From positions 82,625 to 146,624 of the forward strand of contig DIUC01000039.1 in assembly GCA_002435785.1 (NCBI GenBank): a stretch of 64,000 nt of DNA, in the 5' to 3' direction. A program made the position numbers and the translations under genes. A model generated the notes under the pieces. The model saw nothing but the letters and a program-made list of their open reading frames with translations, was not told the origin of the DNA and ran no database searches. The DNA comes from Saprospiraceae bacterium UBA6168 (GTDB lineage Bacteria > Bacteroidota > Bacteroidia > Chitinophagales > Saprospiraceae). Shown piece after piece: positions 29,678 to 38,598 of this stretch (its first letter is position 1; each line of letters begins with the position of its first letter).

Positions 29678-30064
29678 TCATACACTTTGTACAGGAATGA
29701 ACCGCATCGAAATCGAATTTACACAGTGACGGGTATTCTTTGTGGTCAGCCGTTCACCCTTAAATACATGGCCCAGGTGGCCGCCACAGTTAGCGCAGAG
29801 AATCTCAACCCTACGTCCATCTGCATCAGGTTCGTGGAGCACGGCACCTTCAATTTCATCGTCGAAAGCAGGCCACCCGCAGCCGGAATTGAACTTGTCT
29901 GAGGAGCGGTACAATGGTGCGTCGCAACGGCGACAGGTATAGGTGCCTGCCATAAAATGTTTATCGTACTCACCCGTAAAGGGGTACTCTGTGCCCTTGT
30001 TGGCAATCACGTCTTCCTCCTGCCATGTCAGAGCGTTCCAATTTTCTTTTGATTTGCCTTGCAT
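29678..30064 (-). CDS. msrB: Peptide-methionine (R)-S-oxide reductase MsrB
   Basis: A 128-residue cytoplasmic enzyme that reduces R-methionine sulphoxide in proteins. Zinc is held by two CXXC pairs (CRRC near residue 44 and CANC near residue 90), and the catalytic Cys lies in RHCVNSISMRFIP near residue 113. SGCGWPAFDD and GGHLGHVF are family hallmarks. It lacks a signal peptide, unlike msrA next to it. It is 19 bp downstream of msrA, so both enzymes are likely made together. Confidence 0.95.
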   Translation of the reverse strand: MQGKSKENWNALTWQEEDVIANKGTEYPFTGEYDKHFMAGTYTCRRCDAPLYRSSDKFNSGCGWPAFDDEIEGAVLHEPDADGRRVEILCANCGGHLGHVFKGERLTTKNTRHCVNSISMRFIPVQSV

Positions 30065-30083
30065 TTTTGGTGCCTTTTCAAGT

Positions 30084-30734
30084 TTACTCTTTTAAAAGTG
30101 CCGCAAATTCCTTCCTGAATTTTTGCACCTTGGGATTGATGATGGCGCGGCAGTAGCCTTGCCCGGGGTTGTCGTTGAAGTAGTTTTGATGGTAATCCTC
30201 AGCCTTGTAGAACTTGGACAAAGCCGCAATTTCCGTCACGATAGGGTCGTCCCAAATTGTTGGCGCAAACTCCTTTTTCACTTTTTCTGCCATCTGCCGC
30301 TGCGCCTCGTCATGGAAAAAAATGACAGAGCGGTATTGCGTACCAACATCAGCACCTTGGCGATTTAGCGTAGTGGGGTCGTGGGTGGTGAAGAAGACTT
30401 GTAGTAGTGTTTCAAAGGAAATGACCGAAGGGTCGAACTGTACTTGAAGCACTTCCGCATGGCCAGTCGTGCCATTGCATACCTCTCGGTACGTCGGGTT
30501 GTTCACATGGCCGCCGGAATACCCCGATGCCACGGACTCCACACCTTTCAATTGCTGAAAAATGGCCTCCGTACACCAGAAGCAGCCATTGCCAAATGTG
30601 GCGGTGGACAAATTGCTGTTTTGCATGGTTGCAGTTGTTGCTTTTGAAACGGGTGTGGCTGGTTTTTGCTTGGACTGAGCGCAAGAACCAAACACAATGC
30701 CGCATAGAATTACTGGAATTAGTAAGATTTTCAT
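30084..30734 (-). CDS. msrA: Peptide-methionine (S)-S-oxide reductase MsrA, lipoprotein-like
   Basis: A 216-residue enzyme that reduces S-methionine sulphoxide. The catalytic GCFWCTEAIFQQLKGV is near residue 50 and FFTTHDPTTLNRQGAD and YRSVIFFHDE follow. The N-terminus has a lipobox (VFGSC, residues about 13-18) and a short spacer, so this MsrA is probably tethered in the envelope, while MsrB looks cytoplasmic. The resolving Cys is in GYCRAIINPK. Confidence 0.94.
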   Translation of the reverse strand: MKILLIPVILCGIVFGSCAQSKQKPATPVSKATTATMQNSNLSTATFGNGCFWCTEAIFQQLKGVESVASGYSGGHVNNPTYREVCNGTTGHAEVLQVQFDPSVISFETLLQVFFTTHDPTTLNRQGADVGTQYRSVIFFHDEAQRQMAEKVKKEFAPTIWDDPIVTEIAALSKFYKAEDYHQNYFNDNPGQGYCRAIINPKVQKFRKEFAALLKE

Positions 30735-30869
30735 TGTCGAGATTTAATACGGAGTAAAACAGGCCAAGCCAAGAACGGTTGTACTATGGCCGTGGACTAT
30801 TGCTTAATTCGTCGTTAAAATACTGGAACCCTTACAAAATCGGCTGTCAAAAAAGATTTTTGCCTTTTC

Positions 30870-30942
30870 TACGAAAATAATCGTAGAAAAATTTTGACTT
30901 ACGAAAATGTTCGTATAAAATTGCAGTACGAAATTCATCGTA
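30870..30942 (+). promoter_or_regulatory. Three 16-bp palindromic operators upstream of blaI-like gene
   Basis: TACGAAAATAATCGTA (30870-30885), TACGAAAATGTTCGTA (30900-30915) and TACGAAATTCATCGTA (30927-30942) share the form TACGA-N6-TCGTA. Their starts are 30 and 27 bp apart. The dyad resembles the TACA/TGTA-type operators of BlaI/MecI repressors. They end 52 bp before the repressor start, so autoregulation is the natural reading. Confidence 0.85.
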
Positions 30943-30994
30943 GATAAAGTGCTGTGAATTTCAATGTCCTTCAATCATAAAAACGTAAGACGAT

Positions 30995-31369
30995 ATGCTT
31001 CCGAAACCCACTGATTCTGAACTGGAAATCCTCCAAGTGCTCTGGGAAAATGGCCCCAGTTCCGTCCGCTTTGTCAACGACCAACTTGGCGAACGCAAGG
31101 AAGTTGGCTATACCACCACACTAAAGCTCCTGCAAATCATGCACGAAAAAGGGCTGGTCGTGCGCAACACCGATGCCCGCAGCCATATATACGAAGCTGC
31201 CGTCCAAAGGGATGTTACCCAGCGAAATCTGCTCGGCACCTTCGTTGACAACGTGTTCAGCGGATCCGCCATGAACCTCGTAATGCAGGCATTGGGAAAC
31301 CATAAAGCCTCCAGGGAAGAACTCGACCAAATAAAGGCACTCATCGAGAAATTGGAAAACGAAGGGTAG
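30995..31369 (+). CDS. BlaI/MecI/CopY-family repressor
   Basis: A 124-residue winged-helix repressor. LPKPTDSELEILQVLWENGPSSVRFV and the recognition segment GYTTTLKLLQIMHEKGLV match the family. The C-terminal half is the dimerisation part (RDVTQRNLLGTFVDNVFSGSA). It is paired with a downstream M56 membrane protease, the usual sensor that leads to its cleavage. Three palindromic operators lie upstream. No beta-lactamase gene is nearby, so the inducing signal and target set are unknown. Confidence 0.93.
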   Translation: MLPKPTDSELEILQVLWENGPSSVRFVNDQLGERKEVGYTTTLKLLQIMHEKGLVVRNTDARSHIYEAAVQRDVTQRNLLGTFVDNVFSGSAMNLVMQALGNHKASREELDQIKALIEKLENEG

Positions 31370-31413
31370 GGGACACTACTGCGCATTTTCCTTTTCAATA
31401 TTTATTCAAAATC

Positions 31414-33399
31414 ATGGAATTTATCAATCAATTTCTGCCTACCGAAATCCTCCACGCCCTTGGCTGGATGGTGGTCCACTCCCTCTGGCAAGCTTTCGCA
31501 ATAGCGTTGTTGCTGGCCGCTTACCTGCTTGCATGGCAGAAAACAAATGCCAGAAAGCGATATGCCGCTGGAAATGCAGCGCTAATTACTTCCCTGTTGC
31601 TGGCAGTTGGGACTTTTGTTTTTTACCTAAAAAATGGAATAGCTGACGTGGGGCAACCTGTCTATTCGGAGGAAGGGGGGCTGTTGGGCAGGTATTTTAT
31701 CGAAAACACCGAACCCTCTTTTTTTGACAGTTATTTCAGTGAAAACATGCCGCTCATCGTCACGGTTTGGCTGGTAGGGTTGGTAATTTTTTTCCTGAAA
31801 ATGTTGGGTGGGCTGCTCTACATCCAACGGCTAAAGACCCGAATGGCTTCCCCATTGCCAAAGATTTGGCAGGAAAGGATGGCTTGGCTTACCGAGGAAC
31901 TGGGAATTGCCCGTCCTGTACGATTGCTGGAATCGGCTTTGGTGAAAGCTCCAATGGTAGTCGGTTGGCTGAAGCCTGTGGTCCTGTTTCCATTGGGAGC
32001 TGTAAATAACCTCGCACCATCGCAAGTGGAAGCCATATTGGCGCACGAGTTGGCGCATATTGCCCGACACGACTACTTGATAAACCTGCTCCAATCCCTC
32101 GTCGAAGTAATCTTCTACTTCAATCCCGCTATTTGGTGGATTTCCGCCAATGTGCGCACGGAGCGGGAAAACTGCTGCGACGACATTGCTGTGCGCCTAT
32201 CCGGCAACTCGCTCGCTTACGCCAAGGCATTGGTCAGTTTGCAAGAAATGCAGCTCGCAGCCCCAGCCCTCGCCCTGCCGTTTTCCAAAAACAAGAATCA
32301 ACTACTACTTCGCATCCAACGCATTTTACAACCTTCACAAAATAAATCTAATGTTATGGAAAAGCTTTCAGCCACCCTGCTGCTGACCGTGGCCGTCGTG
32401 CTACTGTCCGTGCAAGCCAACACACCTTTTGGCAACTTCATCACCGATGTAGTTACCAAACAATTGCCCAAGCCATATGCCGCCGCACCAGCCGAGGAGG
32501 CGGCCTACCTGAGGGAAACCGATACCATCCCAGATGGAACACGTGACGCACATATCCACTACAATACCGATGAGGAGGACTTTGAATTTAGGATGGAAGG
32601 AAACGAAATAACTTACTTAAAAGTGGATGGAAAGCTAATCCCTCGTGCACGTTATGGCGAGTATGAAGGCCGGATCCGTGAAATTTTGGCAAACGTACCT
32701 GAACCCCCGGAACATCCAGAAATGCCTGAATTTCCTGAGTTTCCAGAAATGCCTGCACCTCCTGCGCCACCAGGATTCCATGAATTTCCGGCACCACCCG
32801 CACCGCCAGCGCCACCTTCCCGCACCCGAAAAATCACGACTCAAAAGGACGGAAATGGCACCACCTTCATCATCGAAAACGAAGATGGCAGTGAGCCTGT
32901 GGAAATAGTAGTAAAGGATGGCAAAAAAGGCATCATTATCGTCAATGGCCAAGAAATCAGCGGATTGAAAAAGGGCGACAAGACCATTATCATCCAAGAA
33001 AATACCCCTTTTGAATACGATTGGAATGGGGCATATTATGACAACCCAATGGGCGGACACTATATCCCGGATATGGGGCTGTGGGAACGGTTTCCAGCAA
33101 TAGCCGCCGAACTTGAGCCCCTTCGCCGCCATGATTTTTCCATTGACATGGGCAGGCAATGGGAGCTTGCAACACATGACAAGCTCAACGCCGATGAGAG
33201 AAAGGCAATAATGGAGGAGCAACGTGAAGTACTCAAGGCGCAAATCACCGAAATACAAGAGCGCCAGCAACAGCTAATGGGCCAGCACCGGAAAGAAATG
33301 GAGCGGGCAGTGGAGGAAGCACGCAAGGCCCAACAAGAGGTTTTGCGCATGATGGAAATAGAACAAAAGGAAGCAAAGCGCCGCAAGGGCAGCATGTAA
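31414..33399 (+). CDS. M56 (BlaR1/MecR1-like) membrane metallopeptidase
   Basis: A 661-residue sensor protease. Helices lie at about residues 10-30, 38-58 and 108-130, with the catalytic HELAHIARHD motif near residue 211, a second-half Glu in RTERENCCDDIA and a fourth helix near 315-330. After it, a periplasmic part replaces the penicillin-binding domain of BlaR1. This part has a Pro-rich hinge of repeated P-E-F/M-P and A-P-P units (about residues 430-470), a beta domain and a C-terminal charged coiled coil with QQQLMGQHRKEMERAVEE. It therefore senses something other than a beta-lactam. Co-transcribed with the BlaI-type gene 44 bp upstream. Confidence 0.88.
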   Translation: MEFINQFLPTEILHALGWMVVHSLWQAFAIALLLAAYLLAWQKTNARKRYAAGNAALITSLLLAVGTFVFYLKNGIADVGQPVYSEEGGLLGRYFIENTEPSFFDSYFSENMPLIVTVWLVGLVIFFLKMLGGLLYIQRLKTRMASPLPKIWQERMAWLTEELGIARPVRLLESALVKAPMVVGWLKPVVLFPLGAVNNLAPSQVEAILAHELAHIARHDYLINLLQSLVEVIFYFNPAIWWISANVRTERENCCDDIAVRLSGNSLAYAKALVSLQEMQLAAPALALPFSKNKNQLLLRIQRILQPSQNKSNVMEKLSATLLLTVAVVLLSVQANTPFGNFITDVVTKQLPKPYAAAPAEEAAYLRETDTIPDGTRDAHIHYNTDEEDFEFRMEGNEITYLKVDGKLIPRARYGEYEGRIREILANVPEPPEHPEMPEFPEFPEMPAPPAPPGFHEFPAPPAPPAPPSRTRKITTQKDGNGTTFIIENEDGSEPVEIVVKDGKKGIIIVNGQEISGLKKGDKTIIIQENTPFEYDWNGAYYDNPMGGHYIPDMGLWERFPAIAAELEPLRRHDFSIDMGRQWELATHDKLNADERKAIMEEQREVLKAQITEIQERQQQLMGQHRKEMERAVEEARKAQQEVLRMMEIEQKEAKRRKGSM

Positions 33400-33423
33400 A
33401 AATTGGTTTTTTTTGAAAAAGCG

Positions 33424-33458
33424 AAGCCCCGGTTCCTGCAAGGTACCGGGGCTTTTGC
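33424..33458. terminator. Bidirectional terminator between convergent genes
   Basis: Arms AAGCCCCGGT (33424-33433) and ACCGGGGCTT (33445-33454), between the M56 gene and the second gldN. Confidence 0.85.
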
Positions 33459-33469
33459 GTGCACATCAC

Positions 33470-34270
33470 TCAATAAGACCAGAGGTCGTGTTCATAATTA
33501 AAGATTCGCTGGTCTATTTTCTCAGATTCCAGCAGCAGGTCATTGCCGGAGTAAAGGTCCTGCAAGCGGTTGTCCCGAACGTTGCCATCCTTGATGATGT
33601 AGCTGGAAAACTTCCGCATTTCAAACAAATCTTCCCAGGTCATGCGGGAGGCTTCGTTGCCTTCGGCAAAAACCATTTCCCTCGCCAGCACCTCCCGTGC
33701 GCTGGGCATGTGTACCCAGAACAAAGGACTCTCACCAATAAAATCGCCACTTTCGGCATAGCGCTCCCGCAATGGGGCGATGCCGAGGATGCGCACTCGC
33801 AGTTGCGAGGCCTTGCTGTCGAAGTACCACATCTCCTTGATGCGGAAGCGCTTGACATCCTCAAAGTTGACCGCTGTTTCTACGATGTGCATTTCAGTAT
33901 TGTATTCATCCAATACCACATCCACTGTGTCTTTCCGGAACAGCGTGGCATTCAATTCTTCGGTGGAAAGTGGCAAGGAAAAGTCGTCCCTTTCGCTACT
34001 GTAAAGCGTGAGTTCGCCGGCCAGCGCCGCATTGGTAAGGATGTCGAAAAGCGGTGCTTTGGGGTAGACAAAGGGCAGGTTGATTTTTTCCCGCACGTCG
34101 AGCACTCTCCACACCCGTTTTTGCCAAAAAATGTCCCTTTCATGGGGCACGTCGTAGGGGAGGACGGGTTTTTCGGCCACCACGCTCCTAAAGGAAATAT
34201 CGTCGAGCGGCTGAGCACAGAGATGTAGGGTAGCGCCAATAAGGGCTGCGAAAACGATTGATTTTTTCAT
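33470..34270 (-). CDS. Second GldN-like protein
   Basis: A 266-residue exported protein clearly related to GldN: signal peptide (MKKSIVFAALIGATLHLCAQ), HERDIFWQKRVWRVLDVREKIN, VKRFRIKEMWYFDSKAS and the C-terminus IFNYEHDLWSY. It is shorter than the gldN of the main operon (286) and differs at many positions. It is the downstream partner of a second gldM. The start at 34270 is chosen for the signal peptide. No gldK or gldL copy accompanies the pair, so it must share those or work with ones elsewhere. Confidence 0.92.
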   Translation of the reverse strand: MKKSIVFAALIGATLHLCAQPLDDISFRSVVAEKPVLPYDVPHERDIFWQKRVWRVLDVREKINLPFVYPKAPLFDILTNAALAGELTLYSSERDDFSLPLSTEELNATLFRKDTVDVVLDEYNTEMHIVETAVNFEDVKRFRIKEMWYFDSKASQLRVRILGIAPLRERYAESGDFIGESPLFWVHMPSAREVLAREMVFAEGNEASRMTWEDLFEMRKFSSYIIKDGNVRDNRLQDLYSGNDLLLESEKIDQRIFNYEHDLWSY

Positions 34271-34362
34271 AGAAGATTTTTTTTTGAAAATGGCCAAACA
34301 GGGGCGTTTGCCAAATTGGTTTTATGAAATAAGTGATTGAAAGTGAATGATTTGTGTGGGCT

Positions 34363-34435
34363 GGCAAGCTGCGCTTTTGGGGTCAGACAGCTCTGTTAGA
34401 GCTTCAAGCTCTAACAGAGCTGAGGGCAGCTTGCC
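34363..34435. repeat. Nested palindrome between second gldM and gldN
   Basis: The inner stem is CAGCTCTGTTAGAGCTT opposite AAGCTCTAACAGAGCTG (34388-34422) around a CTTCAAG centre. The outer stem is GGCAAGCTGC (34363-34372) with GCAGCTTGCC (34426-34435). It fills the gap between the two genes and ends two bases from the gldM2 stop. The centre is the same as in the palindrome inside ccoI. Confidence 0.88.
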
Positions 34436-34437
34436 TA

Positions 34438-35949
34438 TCAAATCAACGTAAACATCATGCCCCCCATGTCACGGGAGTTGCTGTCGCCGGGGCATTTCAC
34501 CTTGATTTTTTCAAAATAGAAAATGTCGCCACGCTGTGCGCCCTCCTGCAAACGTTGCACCTCGGAGCCAAAGCGACCGCTGCGGTTGGGCGCCTCCACG
34601 GCATCGCCCTTGCGCACCCGTACCACGTTGAAGTCCTGCACGTCGCATTTTGCATTGAAATCAAAGCCTTCGAGCAGAGGGTAAATGCCCGTCTGTGCCT
34701 TGAATTCGGCGACGCTGATTTTGCCGCCCTTGTGCTTGCTCATCATCATCACCGGGTCGGGAATCCGCTTCACCCGGTACTCGAAGGTGGTGGGTGCCAG
34801 GCCGCCCCCTGAGACGGTGACGGTGGCCGTACCGGTCTTCTGAGGTATGGCCGTGAACTTGCCGTTCCCCTTGGGCGTGAGGCTAATACCATCAGCACTC
34901 ACCTTCACCTGGCCGCTGGGCACTCCGGCGGCGGCTACCGAAATCGGGTTTTCCACCCCGATGTACATCACGTTCATCTGGTCGGCGCTGACGGTCACGC
35001 TGCGGTCGCCTACTTCGTAGCTGAACTGCTTGCGGTAGGTTTCTGCCTCGCCTGTGAGTGGGTTGGTGAGGCGGATGGTCATCTCGTGCTGCTTGGTGCC
35101 GACGGAGTTGGGATTGGCCACGAACATGGCCTTGCCGTCCCGAACGGGGAGTGCCCGGCCATCCACCGTCACGGCGATATTGCCGGCAGTGGAGCTGTAA
35201 GCGGCCAGAAAGATTTCGCCCCTGAACTCCTCGCCCCGGATGACGTAGCTCTTGTCCGCAGCTATGACCGGAGCGAACTTGTCGGGCTTCACGGTGATGT
35301 TCATCTTACCGGCAAAGTGGTTGAGGATGGCAGTCTCCGCCACTTTGGCGTCGTTCTGGAACTTGGTGAGGAGGGGCAGCACGGCGGCCACGGGCATTTG
35401 CAGGAAGGTGAACTGTGCCCAGGTCTTCTTGTCGCTGCTGGCTGGTACCTCGTTGATTTTCAATGGGATACGCTCGGCCAACTCCGTGCGCACCGTAGGC
35501 TCGTCCACGAGGGAAAGGAGTTTTTCACGAGTCTCGCCCACTTTCTGCTGGAGCTTGTCGCCACCGCCTTCGTTCAGGAAGATGCGGGTAGGGATGTCCT
35601 TGTCGGCCTTGCGGAGCGGCAACCCATCGGTGCCGGGGCCTCCAGCCTCCTGCATCAGGTTTTCCTTCACTTGACCGACGTAATCGAAAAAATCCTTGGA
35701 AATGGCTTGCGCTTGGGCAGCCTTCTCCTCGTAGGGCTTGAACTGTGCGTAGGCAGCGGCTTGTTCGCCGATAGCCTTTACGAGCTGTTGGTTGGAGCCT
35801 TCGACGATGCGGTTGCTCTCGCCGAGGCTTTTGTCCATGGTAAAAAAAGCTTGCAGTACCTCCGCCGAGACGTTGAGGGCCAACATGCAGGTGAGCACCA
35901 GGTACATGAGGTTGACCATGAGCTGGCGGGGCTCCTTTGGTATTGACAT
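34438..35949 (-). CDS. Second GldM-like protein
   Basis: A 503-residue paralogue of GldM. Its N-terminus SIPKEPRQLMVNLMYLVLT is almost the same as in the main-operon GldM, including the Arg at residue 8 and the membrane helix. The periplasmic part aligns by landmarks (KTWAQFTFLQMPVAAVLPLL, FSYEVGDRSVTVSADQMNVMYIGVENPISV written in runs, EYRVKRIPDPV) but is about 40 residues shorter. It probably replaces GldM in an alternative motor or translocon. The block has more GC-rich codon choice than gldM of the main operon, which is more AT-rich. Confidence 0.93.
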   Translation of the reverse strand: MSIPKEPRQLMVNLMYLVLTCMLALNVSAEVLQAFFTMDKSLGESNRIVEGSNQQLVKAIGEQAAAYAQFKPYEEKAAQAQAISKDFFDYVGQVKENLMQEAGGPGTDGLPLRKADKDIPTRIFLNEGGGDKLQQKVGETREKLLSLVDEPTVRTELAERIPLKINEVPASSDKKTWAQFTFLQMPVAAVLPLLTKFQNDAKVAETAILNHFAGKMNITVKPDKFAPVIAADKSYVIRGEEFRGEIFLAAYSSTAGNIAVTVDGRALPVRDGKAMFVANPNSVGTKQHEMTIRLTNPLTGEAETYRKQFSYEVGDRSVTVSADQMNVMYIGVENPISVAAAGVPSGQVKVSADGISLTPKGNGKFTAIPQKTGTATVTVSGGGLAPTTFEYRVKRIPDPVMMMSKHKGGKISVAEFKAQTGIYPLLEGFDFNAKCDVQDFNVVRVRKGDAVEAPNRSGRFGSEVQRLQEGAQRGDIFYFEKIKVKCPGDSNSRDMGGMMFTLI

Positions 35950-36175
35950 AGCACAAATAGTTTAATTGTTAAAAAGAAGTATTGAGAAATAGGGTAGCCG
36001 TGTTACATGGCAAGTAGCTTTTTTTGCAAAATTGATAATACCTTCGGAAGGGTTTGGCCAAATAATGCGCTGAACGAAAAAAAGAAACACACTCTGGCGA
36101 AAGTTTTTTTGGATAAACAAAACGTTAATCACCCATTTGCGCAAGCACAAACAAGCTTTCAAGCTTGGCATTTGT

Positions 36176-36183
36176 TACTTTTG
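36176..36183 (+). promoter_or_regulatory. Bacteroidota -7 promoter motif before tatC
   Basis: TACTTTTG matches TAnnTTTG. It lies about 46 bp before the chosen tatC start, inside the longer open frame, which argues against the upstream starts. The -33 element is not clear. Confidence 0.5.
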
Positions 36184-36228
36184 CAGCCGCCAAGGCCACT
36201 GGGGGAAGTGGATTTTTTCCTGAAAAAA

Positions 36229-37125
36229 ATGCCCTTGGTGGGAAAAAGACAAACAGCACAGCAAATGGCACTTGACCAACTTGGCATAGAAGGCCCAGAA
36301 AACGGGGGGAAACAGGAAGAAAAGGAAATGACTTTCTTCGACCATTTGGAGGAGTTGAGGTGGCATATTTTCCGTTCGGCACTTGCCATCGTGTCCGTGG
36401 CAGTGGTGCTGTTTTTCTTGGAGGACGTCGTATTCAACCGCATTATTTTTGGGCCCAGGTATCCCGATTTCATCACCTACCGCGTGATTTGCCAATTCTC
36501 CAACTTCATCGGGATGGGCGACCAGCTCTGTTTTTTTCCGAAGGACTTTCACCTCATCACCCCGGACATGGGCGAGCTTTTCCTGACCCATATCAAGATT
36601 TCCTTTTTGTTGGGCGTGGTGGCTGCCATGCCGTATATTTTTTGGGAAGCGTGGCGGTTCATCAAGCCGGGCCTCTACGAAAAGGAACGCAATGCTTCGA
36701 GGTTTGCAGTGCTGATTTGCTCCTTCTTGTTCACGCTGGGCGTACTTTTTGGCTATTTCGTCATATCCCCTTTTGCCATCAGCTTCCTGACGGGATACGA
36801 ACTTCCGGGCGTGGAATCCACCCCAGCGCTCAGTTCTTATATCAGCTACATGCTCATGTTCACCATGCCCACCGGGCTTGTTTTCCAGCTTCCGGTCGCT
36901 GCTCATGTGTTGGCGAAGATTGGGCTGTTGACCTCGTCTTTCATGAAGGAATACCGCCGCCATGCCATTGTGATAATTGTCATATTGGCAGCCATCATCA
37001 CTCCGCCCGATGCTTTCAGCCAGATTTTGATTGCATTGCCATTGCTCGGCCTTTACCAAATAAGTATCAGCGTGGTGAAAAAAGTGGAAAGGGAGAAGGC
37101 GAAGGAGGAGAAAATGAACATTTAA
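36229..37125 (+). CDS. tatC: Twin-arginine translocase subunit TatC
   Basis: A 298-residue protein with six membrane helices that recognises twin-arginine signal peptides and moves folded proteins across the inner membrane. FFDHLEELRWHIFRSALAI at about residues 35-53 is the conserved TatC N-terminal motif. The periplasmic P1 loop is extended (about residues 75-110). AIITPPDAFSQI is typical of the last helices. An alternative start is the Met at 36328. The frame is open to 36007, but a -7 box lies inside that part. tatA is not visible in this window. Confidence 0.9.
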   Translation: MPLVGKRQTAQQMALDQLGIEGPENGGKQEEKEMTFFDHLEELRWHIFRSALAIVSVAVVLFFLEDVVFNRIIFGPRYPDFITYRVICQFSNFIGMGDQLCFFPKDFHLITPDMGELFLTHIKISFLLGVVAAMPYIFWEAWRFIKPGLYEKERNASRFAVLICSFLFTLGVLFGYFVISPFAISFLTGYELPGVESTPALSSYISYMLMFTMPTGLVFQLPVAAHVLAKIGLLTSSFMKEYRRHAIVIIVILAAIITPPDAFSQILIALPLLGLYQISISVVKKVEREKAKEEKMNI

Positions 37126-37149
37126 CGACACCCAAATCCAAAAACAAAC

Positions 37150-37617
37150 ATGCAAAGAATATCTTCAAATGCCACCCTGTTCTTAAAAATCTTCATCCCC
37201 ACCTTCTGGATGGTGTTTTTTGGCGCATTCACTATCGCCATCTGGTCGGTGGAAGTACCGTATTTCGGCCCAATTCCGGCTATTTGGATGAAATTTGGGC
37301 TGACTGCGTTTCTGGTCTTGGGCGTGACCTTCTTCTATTTTACCCTCTTGAACTTGAAACGGGTTGAGTTGGATGAGCTGTATGTGTATGCGTCCAACTA
37401 TTATAAAACCTACCGCTACCCATACCACAATATTGAGAAAATCACGGAACGTGACATGGCGCTGTTCCATGTCGTGCGCATCTACCTAAAAGTGCCGGGG
37501 AATTTTGGCAAAAAATTGACGTTTTTGCTCGACGAGGACATGTTCCAAGATTTCTTGAACAAGTATCCAGCGGTCGCAGTGACGATTGCGGAGTTGAAAT
37601 TGGTGAGCAACGATTGA
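37150..37617 (+). CDS. Small two-helix membrane protein, unknown function
   Basis: A 155-residue protein I cannot assign. It has two membrane helices (about residues 12-32 and 45-65), then a cytoplasmic domain of about 85 residues with a PH-like strand pattern (LDELYVYASNYYKTYRYPYHNIEKITERD is the first part, in runs). It follows tatC by 24 bp on the same strand and is probably co-transcribed. Proteins of this design are common in Bacteroidota but not characterised as far as I know. Confidence 0.75.
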   Translation: MQRISSNATLFLKIFIPTFWMVFFGAFTIAIWSVEVPYFGPIPAIWMKFGLTAFLVLGVTFFYFTLLNLKRVELDELYVYASNYYKTYRYPYHNIEKITERDMALFHVVRIYLKVPGNFGKKLTFLLDEDMFQDFLNKYPAVAVTIAELKLVSND

Positions 37618-37699
37618 AAATGATGCCTTTCCATTCCTGGCAAGCGCTATAATTGATGGCGCAACTGTGCCAATGAGCGATGCTTGATGCCGGTCCTTG

Positions 37700-38218
37700 T
37701 TAGTTCAGGCCCATCTTCGCCCTAACCAAAGGCTCGACATCTTGTGATTCTTGAGCGAAAAGTATGGTGTTGAACACGCTTGTATCAAAAATCATGGTGT
37801 AGCTGCCTTCCTTTCCTACTTCGTTGACGGCCTTTTCCAATTGGTCGAGGATGGGGCCTAACAGTTCCTTGCGCTTGTTGGCGAGCGTAGCAGCTATTTC
37901 GTCTTCGAGTTGTGCAAGCTCCTCTTCCTTGCGCTCAAATTCGGCCTGCCTCTTTTGTGCCTGAACGGGCGGGATGTTGCCATTTTGGTATTCCCGAACA
38001 AAGGCGGCATATTCCTCTTGGGCGGCTTTGGCATGTGCCTCACCGATGGTCACCAAGGAATCTTGCAAGATTTTTAGCTTTTCGTCGGCAATTTTGGTGG
38101 CCGGGATTTGAATGAGAAGGTTGCCGCTGTTCAAGTGGCCAAATTTCTGGGCCTGCAATTGGTTTGAAACCGTGGCCAGCAAAAGCATTAGGAAAAAGGA
38201 TTTCAGCAATTTTTTCAT
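37700..38218 (-). CDS. OmpH/Skp-family periplasmic chaperone
   Basis: A 172-residue exported protein: signal peptide (MKKLLKSFFLMLLLATVSNQLQAQ in two parts), then the OmpH opening KFGHLNSGNLLIQIP and a long charged helical hairpin (about residues 50-120). The end GSYTMIFDTSVFNTILFAQESQDVEP, in runs, is the typical C-terminal strand. Skp-like chaperones hold unfolded outer-membrane proteins in the periplasm. The start at 38218 gives a proper signal peptide. A perfect -7 box (TACTTTTG on the minus strand, 38249-38256) lies just upstream. Confidence 0.88.
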   Translation of the reverse strand: MKKLLKSFFLMLLLATVSNQLQAQKFGHLNSGNLLIQIPATKIADEKLKILQDSLVTIGEAHAKAAQEEYAAFVREYQNGNIPPVQAQKRQAEFERKEEELAQLEDEIAATLANKRKELLGPILDQLEKAVNEVGKEGSYTMIFDTSVFNTILFAQESQDVEPLVRAKMGLN

Positions 38219-38248
38219 GATTGTTGTTTGCGTTTCAAAATAAGACTG

Positions 38249-38256
38249 CAAAAGTA
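38249..38256 (-). promoter_or_regulatory. -7 promoter motif of the ompH-like gene
   Basis: Minus-strand TACTTTTG, a perfect TAnnTTTG match, about 31 bp before the start codon. Confidence 0.5.
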
Positions 38257-38269
38257 TCGCTTAGGATGC

Positions 38270-38598
38270 TGCTTTCCTACATTTTGATGGAAGTTTAAGC
38301 AAATCAACCGACCCGACGACCAACTGAAACGAGGAAACGATTGCTCTTCGGCAAGCGCCGATACTGAGAGTGGGCTACTAATCCGTGTCCATAATTTTTT
38401 AAAATAATTCAAAAAAATGCAGATTTTTTGATTTATTTTCTAATAATAGCCTGATTTTTACGAAATAATCAAACTTTGGAACGATGATTGAAAAAATGGC
38501 AAAATAAACACTTGATTTAAACTTTGTTTTGACAATAATTTAAATAAAATGACTTATTTTTGAATTTAATTAAAAAATAAATCTTTTTCTTTAAAAAA
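38270..38598. other. AT-rich intergenic stretch without genes
   Basis: The part from about 38395 to 38598 is very rich in A and T, with several T and A runs. I see no ORF, no DnaA-box clusters and no repeats here. It may act as an upstream activating or bent-DNA region for the RNA promoter that follows. Confidence 0.5.

Noticed and set aside
36007..36228. Extended N-terminus for TatC
   Set aside because: A -7 promoter box lies inside this part and TatC proteins do not have such an extension.
38395..38598. Replication origin in the AT-rich stretch
   Set aside because: No DnaA-box cluster and no dnaA, dnaN or similar genes nearby.
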